64,000 bases of DNA from Pardosa pseudoannulata (GCA_032207245.1 CM063508.1:120920499-120984498); one strand, 5' to 3'; shown: positions 12,359-25,946, counted from the first letter of the stretch. Made by a program: numbers and translations. Notes: a model not told the origin generated them from the sequence alone.

Positions 12359-12662
12359 GGAAATGGCAGTAAAAAAATTCACAAGATTTTAAGGTGCGTC
12401 AAGAAATGACAACAAAAAAATTCACAAGATTTTAATGTGCGCCAGAAAATAGCAACAAAAAAAATCCACAAGATTTTAATGTGCGTCAGGAAATGGCAAC
12501 AAAAAAAATTTACAAGATTTTAATGTGCGTTAGGAAATGACAACAAAAATATTCACAAGATTTTAATGTGCGTCAGGAAATGGCAACAAAAAAATTCACA
12601 AGATTTTAATGTGTGTCAGGAAATGACAACAAAAAAAAATTCACAAAATTTTAATGTGCGTT
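12359..12662 (+). repeat. Tandem repeat, about 7 copies of a 42-45 bp unit
   Basis: The unit reads approximately 'aaattcacaagattttaatg' followed by 'tgcgtcaggaaatggcaaca' and a variable A run. Copies differ mainly in A-run length and in single bases (gtcaag, gccag, gttagg). Not coding. Confidence 0.93.
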
Positions 12663-14588
12663 GATATGCAAATGATAACAACATTCGTTATAATAGGACG
12701 TCACGATAAAACTAGTCATAATGCTGTCAAGAATTATTAAAATTAATACATAAAATTTTCAAAATTAAACTTTCTTCTACGTACTCACAGGCGTAAAACT
12801 GAAAATTGTCAAAATGGAATCAGTCGTAGACAAAAGAGGTACCGAAATTTGAAATCCCAACACTGAACTTTTTCATGATTATACTATCATGATAAACTAG
12901 TACTTTCCTTATTTGATAGGAGGAAGTAAAAACGATCGAGCATGAAATATCCCTATAAAGAAAAAATGTCCAGCCATTAAGAAATCTCCTGCAAGGAATA
13001 TTTGTGGGAAATATTTAGCAATAAAATTGTCTCGTACGAGAGATAATTACTATTTTCTATGAAACTGAGACGGATATTTTCCCAACATCTGTTTCATGAG
13101 GGAAAAAAAACCTTCACTTGTCAAATTTCGTTTTTCTTCTATTGTGGTTACTGTCATTCCAAATAAAAGGAGAATCTGTCAAAAGGATCTTCTGTAATCC
13201 TTGGCAGAGAAAATTTCTAGAAGAAAAAAAGCAAGAGATCTGAATGAGCATTTGGATATTAGATAACTTTGAATATTGAATCTTTTAGCACCAAAGAAAT
13301 GACCTGAAGAAAGGTTACAAGTGCATACATACTTATAACCTTTCTTGGAAAAGTTATAAGTGCATATATGTAAACATGCACTTATAACCTTATAAGTGCA
13401 TATTTACATATATTCAATTACACATTATTACACATTACATTACATTATTTACATACTCAATTACAATGGACACATTTACACTCGATATATAAAAATAGTA
13501 TTGTAATTTGAATAATTATGTTTTTAGTGAATTAATTGAGCCTATTTATTACCTTTTTGTAACTTGCTCTGAAGTAAAATTTTGAATTTGTAATTAATTT
13601 TTTATAAAAAACATCCAATCGTTTAGTGTGAGGAATATGGAATAGAAGGAGTATTATGGAATACTGCATAAATATAAAAAAAAATTTTTTTTCAAGTAAC
13701 AAATTTATATAAGAACTTATTCATCTGTTACTAAAAATGTTTCTCTCATAATAAGGCACTTAATGAATTGGATTGCAATGAAAAAAGTTATTAATTATTA
13801 TTTCAAGTAAATCAAGTAATTTAAGTCATCAAGTAGTATTCCAAGTAATATTATGGAAGAACTATTTCGGCACCAATTAGAAAAACTATTTCAATTCCAA
13901 GCAATCATCTATATGGGAGAGCTTTATTACAGTAATTTTAAAGTTATATACATTATTTACATTAGAATAATACATAATTTTCAATTTTAGCTGCCGTGGT
14001 GCTTTTACCACGGCCAAGAATATTTTTGTGAAACAACCTTTTCATACATACATCGCTCACAGAGCCAAACTCAACATACAAAGAAATCGGAATTACAACA
14101 AAAAGAACGTTGGAGCTTCGCGCTCAAAGTTTACGGTTACAGTGAAAAAAAGAGAGGCTGGAAATGTTTCCAACATACAATATACGCCTGGTTTCACTCT
14201 ACCACAGTTTCCTTCTCTCCACTTGTGACGTTTATTTGGCTTTTTTGCAGAAAAAAAATAATCTTAAATATATGATATAAAATTGAAATTATAAATTTTA
14301 TTTAATAGAAATAATTAAGGTACTATAGAACACTTGATAGAAATGGCGAGCACTATGGGATATTAGTATTCCATATTACCATGTCATAGTGAAACAGTGT
14401 GACTGGACGAAAATAAAATAAAAGAAAAACGAAAAATCTGTGCAGCACGAATGTTTCAACCTTTTGTTATAATATCAATTTATATCAATAATATGTACTC
14501 AAATATTTCTCATAAATATTTAAACACTTACCTGGAAAAGTTTTAGATGATAGAAATAAAACAATGACTCATACTCAAAATAATATGC
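12663..14588. other. Unassigned; includes a palindromic cluster at 13306-13402
   Basis: Between 13306 and 13402 the motif aaggttataagtgcata and its reverse complement (tgcacttataacctt) alternate, giving nested hairpins. The frame at 14028-14228 is open for 66 codons but matches no family I recognise. The rest is AT-rich. Confidence 0.45.
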
Positions 14589-14630
14589 CACAAACCAGGC
14601 GAACCTGCTTGCAGGTTTGCCTGGTTTGTG
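14589..14630. repeat. Near-perfect 20-bp-arm palindrome
   Basis: The left arm 14589-14608 (cacaaaccaggcgaacctgc) and the right arm 14611-14630 are reverse complements with one G-T type mismatch. The arms are separated by only two bases. The motif would form a tight hairpin. A partial third copy of cctggttt follows at 14631-14653. No function can be assigned. Confidence 0.85.
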
Positions 14631-14733
14631 CCTGGTTGTTTGTCGCCTGGTTTTTATATATACAATTTACATCACACGCACATCTCTCTTCAGTCCAATT
14701 CCTTCTTCAGTTTCTCTACCAGAACATTACAGA

Positions 14734-15319
14734 TTCTCTCGTTCGGAGGATCGATACACCAAGTTTTTTGATCGCCTATTACATTTATCTTTCGTCGTAC
14801 AGTTCAGTTTATGGAGACAGTTCTTTAGAAACTTTCTATGGTATTTTAGATGTAGAAATACTTTCTGGTCAATAAAATGCATCAATTTTATTTTCTAACA
14901 AACTTTTTGACAGAATTCAGAGTTTTGGTATGAAGCCAAATCGTGGTGAAGTGTTGTCCCCATAATGGTTTAACGGAATGTCACAATCTTTACTGTAAGA
15001 TTTTTGTATAGCACCTTGATGAATATAGCATTTTGATAGCATTTTCCTGCGTTATAAATAACAGTTTTCAAATATTTCTGTTTCAACTGTCAAAATAATT
15101 GTTGTCAGAACTAAAAAAGAATAAAATAACCTTAATATATGATTGTGCGATAGGAGACAGGTCTATAATTTATACTTTTAAAAAGTTAAAGTGCTTGAAG
15201 TTCGTGGAGAGAAACAATTTTATCACTTTTATTTGTCATATAGAATTCATTTTTTAAGTTTTTATATGTAGATTGATATTATAAATTAAAACTCATAAGC
15301 TGTTTTATAGAAAGAACTA
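14734..15319 (+). repeat. 586-bp tandem duplication, unit 1
   Basis: Begins at 'ctctcgttcggaggatcgat' and ends just before the same words recur at 15322. Unit 2 follows directly. Shared marker words include 'cttctttctatggtattttag'-type sequence near 14830, 'tgaagccaaatcgtggtgaa' near 14930 and 'actcataagctgttttatag' at the end. The unit has no convincing ORF. Confidence 0.9.
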
Positions 15320-16189
15320 TACTCTCGTTTGGAGGATCGATACACCAAATGTGGAATACCGGTTTCGAAACTCAACTCAATTATAGATAGGTAATCCTAA
15401 TTCTCAAGACTCTAATGACGTGCAGACTGTTATCACAACCACATTATTTATTACTACTTAACATTTAATATTTACATTTATACATTAAAAACGTTTTATT
15501 ACTTATGATACGAATTTGGAAAAATGATACTCTCTAAACTAAAGCTATATATAGAACAACTCACTTGTTGCCAAATTTAAAATTACAAAACACAAACATT
15601 AATATTAAAATTCACAGTGACGTTAAAGGCGTGTAATACGTTTCACCAAGTCTTTTGATCGCCTATTAGATTTATCTTTCGTCACACAGTTCAGTTTATG
15701 GAGACAGTTCTTTAGAAACTTTCTATGGTATTTTAGATGTAGAAATACTTTCTGGTCAATAAAATGCATCAATTTTATTTTCTAACAAACTTTTTGACAG
15801 AATTCAGAGTTTTGGTATGAAGCCAAATCGTGGTGAAGTGTTGTCCCCATAATGGTTTGACGGAATGTCACAATCTTACACTGTAAGATTTTTGTATAGC
15901 ACTTTGATGAATTCATGCGTGATAAATAACAGTTTTCAAATATTTCTGTTTTATCTGTCAAAATAATTGTTGCCAGAACTAAAAAAGAATAAAATAATTT
16001 TAATATATGATTGTGCGATAGAAGTAGGCAGATTTATAATTTATGCTTTTAAAAAGTTAAAGTGCTTGAAGTTCTCTGAAAGAAACGTTTTTTATTACTT
16101 TTGTCATATAGACTTCCCTTTTTAAGTTTTTATAAGTAGATGGATAATATAATTAAAACTCATAAGCTGTTTTATAGAAAGAACTATAA
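15320..16189 (+). repeat. Tandem duplication, unit 2, interrupted by a solo LTR
   Basis: Matches unit 1 throughout except for an inserted 301 bp (15350-15650). The offset between units changes from 586 before the insert to 887 after it. This equals a 296-bp insertion plus a 5-bp target duplication. Small indels near 15040/15910 show later divergence. Confidence 0.9.
15350..15645. mobile_element. Solo LTR (296 bp, TG...CA) inside the tandem duplication
   Basis: The insert begins TGTGGAATACC and ends ACGTTTCA. It lies between ccaaa (15345-15349) and ccaag (15646-15650), and the undisrupted unit 1 has a single 'ccaag'. That gives a 5-bp target duplication with one later change. TG...CA termini and a 5-bp TSD suit an LTR. 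No internal retroelement sequence remains, which fits LTR-LTR recombination. The family is unknown. Confidence 0.7.
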
Positions 16190-17880
<1,691 letters not shown>

Positions 17881-19150
17881 TAGGTCGTATCCCAGTTTGT
17901 GGGGCCCCAGTTCAGTGAGCACGCCAAGCGTGGATGATATCGCCAAATTCTAGAACTCAGTTTCTGGGAAACCTTGCTCTTCTTTTCGGACTCTTACGCC
18001 ATCCCCGAAAAAGGGGGGGGGGGTCAATCGGCACCTTTATTTTATGGTATGCGGTGGGAATAATACGTGATTAGAATACCTTACCGTTATTGGTTCTTGT
18101 AACTAACAATACTTCAAGACCGCTGAGTTTGGATTTTCTAGCGTACATTTTGAATCCCTTGTGGTAATTTTTTATATACGATTTTCAAAGCATATTTTGA
18201 ATAATAAAAGGATTGAAATGTCGGGCCCCTGGAACTGGGATTGTACCGGCAAAAAAGGGAGAGAAATACCAAGCATTGTATTTGGAGAACTCTTCAAGTA
18301 GTTCGCCGATATTTATTGACTGCGCATCATTTTGTATTGACATCATTGTCGAGGCATTCCTTGTCTTAGCATAATCGAAAAAAAGAATTCATGTACTCGA
18401 TTTATGACCCGAATCCATGTTTATACTCTTATACTCAGACTTTACTACTCTCTTTTTAGTACTTGAGTACTTTCGATTCCAATATTGCTATGTGATTACA
18501 GCAAACCTCAATTGTTTATATTGGATTGATTCAATATTTTTTAAAAATTTCGAGCTTTTGCCAGTTGTGATTTAAATCGGTTCTGCGAAATCATGTGTGC
18601 GTCGAACTTTTGCTCATGCCACGCGCCGGCCTTGGCTATTCCAGATAATTTCAAAAACTTGCAAACAACTGAAGTTTTTAAAGAAATTTCAGTAAAACTC
18701 AGTCCGGCAAAACAAGAGAAATTCTCCAAGATTCAATATGAGAGACGCTGAAAGACCTTACCAAGGTCAGCTTCAAAGCATCTGTTTAAATGGAGAATGT
18801 AGCAGAAAAAAAATTCAGTAATTCAACCTCCGGACGAAAAAGACCAAAAACATATTTGATCATGAATGCATAGTAGCCAATCGTGAATTTAGAACGCTCA
18901 CAGCAACTTCCGAACCAAAAGATTGGAAATTCTATACGGTTTTTGGTTTCGTTCTCATGTCAAAGCTATAAAAACAACTTACTGTCTAATTAAAAGCTTA
19001 ATTAGACTGTCATGAAAGATATTACCGTCATCTCTGATAACTTCTTGCCGCTTATCGGTAAGACTATTATTTTAAGCACTGACATGGTCCAGGAAAATCC
19101 CCTTTTTACGTGTAATAGGAATTTTAAGTACTAAGTCTGTTAATTTTAAT
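17881..19150. other. Unassigned, mixed composition
   Basis: 17890-18060 and 18590-18640 are GC-richer. The plus-strand reading across 18545-18740 is open and protein-like, as is the minus reading, but I recognise no family. It may be a decayed retroelement fragment. Confidence 0.35.
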
Positions 19151-19275
19151 ACACTGTCTACCAATAAGTATTTGGACACCTATCCAAATGACGATATCTG
19201 AGGTCTTCAGGTACGTCACGGCCTTCTCCAGTATACATCGTGCAGAAAACAGCATCGGCATTAGTCGCATGCAAG

Positions 19276-20875
19276 ATGCCGCGCAGTTCGGAGCTCTCTG
19301 ATTTCGAGAAATTTATAATTATCGGGTATCAAAAATGTGGCCGATCTTTAAAGGGACATATCTAGCGATCTGAATTACCCAAACTCGACAATGGCCTATG
19401 TGATTAAGAAGTGGAAGGTGAGCGGTGATTGTCGGAATGTGCCCCGAGTCGGCAGACCAACGAAACTGGGAGAAAAAGACCAACGAGTGCTGTCCAGAGA
19501 AATTCGGAAAAACCGCATTCAACCGATGGCCCTTAACCGCGAGAAGTTTCAACAGGCATCCGGGAGTATTGTTTCAATTAATACCATCCATAAGGAAGCA
19601 CATTTGCTTGGTTTTCATGGTCGTGCTGCTGTCCATAAGCCTTTGATCACGAAGTCCAACCGCGCTGCTCGGTTAATGTGGTGCAAATCACATCGAAATT
19701 GGACCTTAGATCAGTGGAAACGGGTTCTTTGGAGCGACGAATCAAGGTTCAACCTTTGCCATTCAGATAGCAGGGTCTGGTTCTGGCATCTGCCTGGAGA
19801 ACTTCTCCTGCCAGAATGCATTGTGCCATCAGTCAAGTTCGGCGGAAGTGGAATTATGTATCTGGGGGTGTTTCTCTTGGTATGGGACCGTTGTTCCCCA
19901 TTCATGGTAAGCTCAACGCCGACACTTACTGCACTATGTTGGATGACAATGTGCTTCCTACGCATTTTTACGGGTTGGACCCTGTACCAATGCAGCATTC
20001 CATTACTATATAAGTGGAACGTGCAGTTGTAGAGTCCCATAAACTGTTTCTCGAGTGGTTTTGAGACTTTGATAAATCGTAAAGTTCGGAACGTCCAGAG
20101 TGGTCTGTCACGTGTGTTTATACCTCTTGTGGCCAGGCCCTCATAAACTCAATCTCAAGGGGACTATATGACGTTATAGAACCAATAAAGTTTGATCCAA
20201 TAGCACTGCTCTTCAGATTTTGACATTACCCGAACAGTTATTGGATCATAAACTTTAAGTCATCTGGAAGCCCTTGAATTCCTTCTCTAAGTGATCCTTC
20301 AAACTACTTCAAGGGCTAAGCTATATATTCAAGAATGGACAGATGAGAAGAGAGAGATGTGAGCTGAAACTTAACTGTTTATTTGTAGCTCCCGAGAGAG
20401 CTTAGGCCGAGGCCTGTTACTTACTTCTCCGTGTAAAAATTATGTTTAGTGTGTAGCTGTGTAGTGTGTGAGACGTCGAATAAATGTTAAATGTGTAAGC
20501 TACCGTCTTTTCATTTTCCATCTGACGTCTGTTTCATTCGACTACGTTACAACCCCTGTTACTTTCAGGACGACAATGAAAGCTGTCATGTTTCGAGGTT
20601 AACCAAGGCTTGGTATGGTACCAATGGAGTTCATCGAATGTACTGGCCTGCCCAGAGCCCAGACCTGAACCCGTCGAGAACCTCTGGGACGAGTTGGAAC
20701 GCCGAATTAAGGGGTGCATTACCAGTTCAAAATCGGTAAAGGAACTTGTATGTCTACTTCAAGCCGAGTGGAAGACAATACCAATAGCTGTATTACAAAG
20801 ACTTGTGGAAAGTATGCTCCGGAGGGTTCATGCTTTAATTGCCTCTCGTGGAGGCTCTACCAACTATTTTTTTAA
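19276..20875 (+). pseudogene. Tc1-type transposase pseudogene
   Basis: The reading begins at ATG 19276 (MPRSSELSDFEK), typical of Tc1 transposases. It then shifts by one base near 19350 into the frame of 19391-19860 (VIKKWKVSGD; GRPTKL; the catalytic-Asp segment LWSDESRFN). It shifts again near 19860 to the frame carrying GPLFPIHGKLNADTYC and runs into the LTR at 19982. After the LTR, translation resumes exactly in frame with FQDDNE (second Asp) and SPDLNP. A further shift near 20672 restores VENLWDELERRIKG (the Glu). There are 34 residues between the second Asp and the Glu, which defines a DD34E Tc1 element. Three frameshifts plus an insertion make it inactive. Confidence 0.9.
19983..20551 (+). 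mobile_element. Solo LTR (569 bp, TGT...ACA) inside the Tc1 transposase
   Basis: The insert starts TGTACCAATGCAGC and ends ACTACGTTACA, between ACCC at 19979-19982 and ACCC at 20552-20555. Removing the insert and one ACCC rejoins the transposase reading frame perfectly (..GLDP + CYFQDDN..). A TATATAA box lies near 20007-20015 and an AATAAA signal near 20479. The latter is followed by U5-like sequence, giving the U3-R-U5 order of an LTR read on the plus strand. The 4-bp TSD would suit a Ty3/gypsy-type element, but no coding part survives to prove it. Confidence 0.85.
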
Positions 20876-20935
20876 TAAAGTTAGTTTTTCTTTTCTATCA
20901 CAGGTGTCCAAATACTTATTGGTAGACAGTGTCTA

Positions 20936-21752
20936 TTTCAACAAAACATTTAATACCAATTAATTATCAATTATCTTAATACCAAAATTAATACGAAATA
21001 TAGTTTAGCACTTTCCTTTTATGAGTATACGAACGAGAAAGTTGAGAAGAGGCTCCTCCCTATTTTTTCTTCATCCTTGTGTTTCTGAACCGTTAATACC
21101 ACATTTTTATTTTTTTCAAAATAGAAAGAGAAGAGGGAGAGCGTACGTTCATGCCTTATCCATTTGTAATGTATATCAATCACTTTAATGGTACTTTTTG
21201 CAGTGTTTGCTTTTGCCGGTCTTCAACTTGATAGGTAGCAAAAGTAAATGAAACGTGTAGAAAAAAGGTGGAGGAGAAAACTCCGAAAATGCGGACACAC
21301 CCAATCCCTTATGCTTTGATTGCTTTTACGATTGGAGTCTGAACGCAGGGGAGGCTCTGAGGCCGGACAACCCAAACCCTGTCTGGTACGGCAAATTTTA
21401 GAGGAGGCATTTTGGTCGAATTTGAAAAGATTTTTTTATTAGGAAAATGCAATAAATATATCTTGTAAGAATACTTTATAGCTTGGAAGATTTGAACATA
21501 ATTATTTTATATTTTTTTTCCCTGAAATATAAACATCGAAAACATCGAGTACACATAATCATAGAACGTAGAACCCATATATTTAATTTATCCGTCTACG
21601 TTGAAAAAGTAATAATAAGCTTATTATACCCATAAGTAATGAAAAAATTCTTTTTGTTCCGTACTCCTAATGATATATTCTCTCACTATTCACTATAATC
21701 GAAAATCCGAATTTTCGGTAGATTTTAGCCAGCTTGAAAGTCTACCATCGCC
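20936..21752. other. Unassigned; contains an extra TTAA-element left end at 21583
   Basis: Mostly AT-rich, with a purine-rich patch at 21120-21300. At 21583-21602 the sequence TTAA followed by tttatccgtctacgtt matches the terminus of the element that begins at 21757. Confidence 0.5.
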
Positions 21753-21756
21753 TTAA

Positions 21757-23657
21757 GGTATCCGTCTACCTTAAAAACGTCATTTTTTTGCCAAAAATTA
21801 TAATTTTTTTTTAATTTCTCTACTAGCATATAGCCCGTCATATGAGGGGATGAGTAAAATTTTTAATTTTTCAGAATTGTAAAGTACGCTATGAGGCAGG
21901 TAATAAAATGGTTTGATTTTGGCTGAGAATTATTTGGTTCACGCACAATAATTTGATTATCTTTACTGACCACATGTTAGTTGCCAACTTTAATTTATCT
22001 TGGCATATTAGGAACTGCAGAGGTTTTAATATTAAAAATGATTATTTCGGGGTATATATGAAGGATTTTCAAAATTTAGAGAATCGATTGCAAACTGTGT
22101 GGTTATGTATAAAAAACAATCATACAAACGAACAAACTTCTTAATTTTTAAAGATATATAACTTAAAAGCTAGATATTTATTAGTCCATGAAATAGATTC
22201 CTAGACTTTTATGAAAAGAATTTGTTGTTAATAGCGGTGATAAAATTTTCATTGCAACCAAAAATAATAGATAATCAAATTTAAAATTATCACGTATGTA
22301 CCTAATCTATTATTTAATCCAAATATAAAAGAAAATTATTTACGTAATATCTAAGTTCAGGGATAAAACGTATGAAAATAATGCAGACGATATTTAAGTA
22401 ATTTAAAATAAGAAATGACTCAATGAGATGGTTAAAGGAATGACGTCATAATGCTATAAAAAAAGGTTATTTTCATCTACTTATAATGTGATAAATTGAT
22501 AAATTTAATCGCCTGCTCTTAACCGGGGAAAATAGGGCTTGAAATAATAACACTAAACGCTCTGAAAGGGAAGGGGTGGAATTCGAACCTTTTGAAGACG
22601 ACAGTATTGTTCGCTGTGATATGAAGTATGTTTATACCAATTTATTTTAAAATCGGATCGATAATTTAGGAGAAGATAAACTTTACTCAATTTGAATTTT
22701 GCTAATCCTAACTCATCAAGAATCCAATGTACGCCTCTATCCATTCCAGGTCCAACCACTTCATAAATTCAAGGACAGACGGAGAGATAACTTAGGCTAT
22801 TATTATATAAGGGATTGTAAAATTTCAACTTTTAGACTTCTAAATCTGTTTTTGTTTTGTCTCTACTGCATTTTAAAGAAAAGTTACATCTATTTAAACA
22901 TCAGTGACAGCCGTCAAAACAAAACGGAAGTAGCGACTTCGGATCTGGGAGTTGTGAATTTAAAGCCTTAGAGAGCATTTTTTTGGACAAAACTTTCATG
23001 AAGATTAGTTTAAACATTTTTCTAGTATTTTTAATAATTAGCAACTTAGCAATTAGAAAGTTTTGACGCAAGAAAGTGTGGGGAAATTTTAAACATGTAT
23101 TTTAATTTTTTAATAGTTAAAGTTGCTTTCATACAATTCAAATGCGTTTTTCTAAGAACGGTATTTTTAATAAAATGTTGAAACTTGAAATGGGATTTCT
23201 CAAAAAGTTCTTAAAATATTTTGTTGAAAATTATTATGAATGCTTTTGATAGTATTTACTAGGGAATGACCTAAAAGCTTTATATTTGGATAATTTTTAA
23301 TGATGTTACACTCATAGTTAGATATAAAGGTAATGAAAATTCGTTAAATATTCGATGTGTATAATTTTGAAGGACCAAAGTTTTTTACCAAATGTAAATT
23401 AAGCAAATATTTTAGGTGATTCACTAGTCCAGTGTATAAATAATGTGTTGCATCAAAAAATATTGAAATTAAAAAATTAGACCCGATTTCTTTACTAAAT
23501 TTTCTTCATTTTTCAGAAATTTTATGAAAACTTCTCCAGGAATAAATTTTTTAAGTGCAATTCTCTATGATAATATAAAAAATAAATCTAAAAATGTAAA
23601 AACATGAACTAGTTTCTACGTTTAAAGAAAAAAGTTCTCCGAACGTAGACGGATACC
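21757..23657 (+). mobile_element. 1.9-kb TTAA-flanked TIR element
   Basis: The termini are GGTATCCGTCTAC at the left (21757-21769) and its exact complement GTAGACGGATACC at the right (23645-23657). They are flanked by TTAA at 21753-21756 and 23658-23661. TTAA targets are used by both piggyBac and Kolobok elements; the GG start does not decide between them. No transposase frame is present, so it is a non-autonomous or decayed copy. It contains the dispersed repeat 22097-22812. Confidence 0.78.
22097..22812 (+). repeat. Dispersed repeat, copy B (partner 776-1403)
   Basis: Direct-orientation match to 776-1403, lying inside the TTAA element. It includes the shared words atgacgtcataatgctat (22441) and gataacttaggctattatta (22786). 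Confidence 0.75.
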
Positions 23658-24585
23658 TTAACATCACAACATCATTATTACTGTTTGCCACCGTTGCCAA
23701 CAGGTAACAACAAATACACCGTTGCCAATAGGTAACAACAAATAACACATGATACTAATAGACATGGTAGATGATTACAGATTGAAATGCCAACCAATGC
23801 CAAGTATTTTATATTTTTACACTAAATGAATCGATTAATCCCTTGGAATGTAGATCTGATTTAACGAGTACCCATAGAAATTATTTTTAGTTTTCAGCAA
23901 TTCATCTATATTAGGGCTGGATGATATCAGAAATTTAATATCGCGATATATACCCAAATTAATATTGATGTCATTGATATATCTCTATAATACTTTAAAG
24001 TAGAAGTGTACAGATGTCATTACATATGTATAAATAAATAAATATATATATATATGTGTGTGTGTAATAATTATTCCTCTAGTCACAATAATTATGTAGC
24101 CCCTATTCTTTTTACTTGTCTGGGCTACTGGGCAAGGAGAAAGCTAATCCAGCTAGCAGTAATAACGAGCAATGCAGTCTAGCCACATTGAAGAGAACGG
24201 CATAAGTCTAATTTACACTTTATTTCAGAGCTGCTAAAACGGACATCTTTGCTAGCCAACGACAGACAGGAGAAAGATGCAAAAATCACTCTGATCGAAC
24301 AAAGGTGCACCAAAAAACGAAGACAGAAAGAATTTTCCCACTTACTCAGCGAATTTAAGTGCAAGATCAGGAAAAACGAGAAGCCATTTGCCGGCGAGAG
24401 CTGGGAAACGTGTTGAATAGACAGAAAATTTACATCTTTAGGATAGAAAGCTTTGGGAAGAATTTTAAGTCGAAGACACTCCTTTGATTAAAACATTTAA
24501 AGGCTGGGAAAAATATTTTAAGGAATTAGAATGGGAGAGAGGAGATTCTAAAAGAAATATTAAAGTTAAATAATTTTGGTATATT

Positions 24586-24588
<3 letters not shown>

Positions 24589-24653
<65 letters not shown>
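24589..24653. repeat. (CA)n(TA)n microsatellite
   Basis: Nine or so CA units followed by about 22 TA units, inside the hAT remnant. Confidence 0.97.
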
Positions 24654-24660
<7 letters not shown>

Positions 24661-24929
24661 TTATTTATTTTATTTTATTTTAAAGAAATAAAATTTTTTG
24701 GATTACTATTTGATCTTAAGAATTTAGAATTTTGAAAGATAAAAACAACTTTTGAGGAGTAATTAATTTTAAAACTTACAAGAAAAAAATTTGATGCCCA
24801 AATATAATTTATTTAGGTACTGAACACAATTGTTTATTCAAATTAGAAACCTTTACTGCTAATTTATATTGTTTATTTATCCAAAATCATATTTCTCCTA
24901 AATCGAAACTAAATTTTCTAAATCCTTTC

Positions 24930-25084
24930 ATTAGTCAGCTGATCTTCTGTACCTTATTCCTCCAGTCCAAATTCCACTCCCGGCAGGAATGTTCTTAGCC
25001 GTACGGAAGCAGCTTTAAGTAGTAGGTGTCGGTAAATAGAGCTCGTAGAACAGAAATAGTAGACCGTAGCGATCCAAACCAAAA
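24930..25084 (+). mobile_element. Diverged tRNA-derived SINE copy
   Basis: Follows the order of the 2876-3048 family: a decayed B-box zone (agtccaaattccactcccgg), 'gttcttagccgtacggaagc', 'agctttaagtagtaggt', and the tail 'agtagaccgtagcgatccaa' plus accaaaa. It is much more diverged than the other copies, so it is an older insertion within the hAT element. Confidence 0.75.
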
Positions 25085-25700
25085 CTGTTGCATTGGTAAA
25101 ATATCCCGCAGGTGAAAGCTTAATATGACCTACAATTTTCTCAGCGCAGAGCTGATAAGTTATAAAATAAACATCACTCGTGTATTCTACAAATCAGTCA
25201 TACATATTAATTAACAGATCAGTTTTAAATTTTCTGATCACTATATTCGAAGTATTTTTAAAAGCTATTGTATTCTTAAACAGAAAACACGGCAAAGGAA
25301 ATTATTTAGCAATATTTTTCTACATTACATTTTAGTTTTTTTTGTAATTCTAGTAATAATGCAATTCTAGTTTCTGTATATTATCTGGGAGAAACGACAT
25401 ATTTATATAGCTAAAAAATTTGAGTTTCAATAGAAAATTATTTATTTTGGTAATTTATTTTAACTTTTTTTTCACAAACTCTCCGAACACAATAAATATT
25501 CCTTCTGAAAAATTTAGTTTTCTAAATTTAATGAAGATATTTTTAAATAAATTTATAAGAATAAAAATTTTGTCGATCCATTGAAGTTCAGTAAAACAAA
25601 ATTCGAAATTAATAATGAAATAATTAATAAATTATTAAAAATAAACAATTACTTAACATATAAAATTAGATCTTAATTTCTAAAAATAAAAAGCCAGCTC

Positions 25701-25946
25701 TTAAATGGAATTAAGATTCTGATATTGTAGATCATGGGCATATTTCAAATGGCTCCATAAATTAGACGTAGCATTCGAAGAAACTAGACCTAAATTGCAA
25801 ATCGATATATTTTCACTGATTATTTTGCCAATTTCAGCTCCGAGAAATAAATAAATAAATAAAAAAAATTGCCGAACATAACTTTTTGTGACTATTATTT
25901 TATGAAATTTTATGATACTTTGGGCAATCAGTACGATTTCGAGCAA
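25701..25946 (-). pseudogene. BED zinc-finger remnant of a hAT transposase
   Basis: The minus-strand reading contains ICNLGLVSSNATSNLWSHLK, then a YAH. This resembles the second half of a BED finger (Cys...NTSNLWSHLK..H) found at the N terminus of hAT transposases. The first half is not well preserved and no downstream catalytic domain is readable. The fragment lies near the right end of the element, as expected for an N terminus on the minus strand. Confidence 0.6.

Larger units (their letters stand above)
19153..20931 (+). mobile_element. Tc1-like (DD34E) transposon, degenerate, with nested LTR
   Basis: The 30-bp terminal inverted repeats are identical: the left 19153-19182 begins CACTGTCTACCAATAAGTAT, and the right 20902-20931 is its exact reverse complement. 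A TA target dinucleotide precedes the left end (19151-19152); the base pair after the right end reads tc, so the TSD has mutated. Between the TIRs is a broken Tc1-type transposase. The interior is 569+4 bp longer than it should be because of the solo LTR at 19983-20551. Identical TIRs suggest a fairly young insertion despite the damaged gene. Confidence 0.92.

Noticed and set aside
14564..14898. Two overlapping frames of 93-103 codons
   Set aside because: They cross the palindrome and the start of the tandem duplication; unit 2 does not preserve the frame and no domain is visible.
18541..18729. Protein-like 62-codon frame (minus) with an open plus frame too
   Set aside because: No family recognised and no splice or repeat context; left as unassigned.
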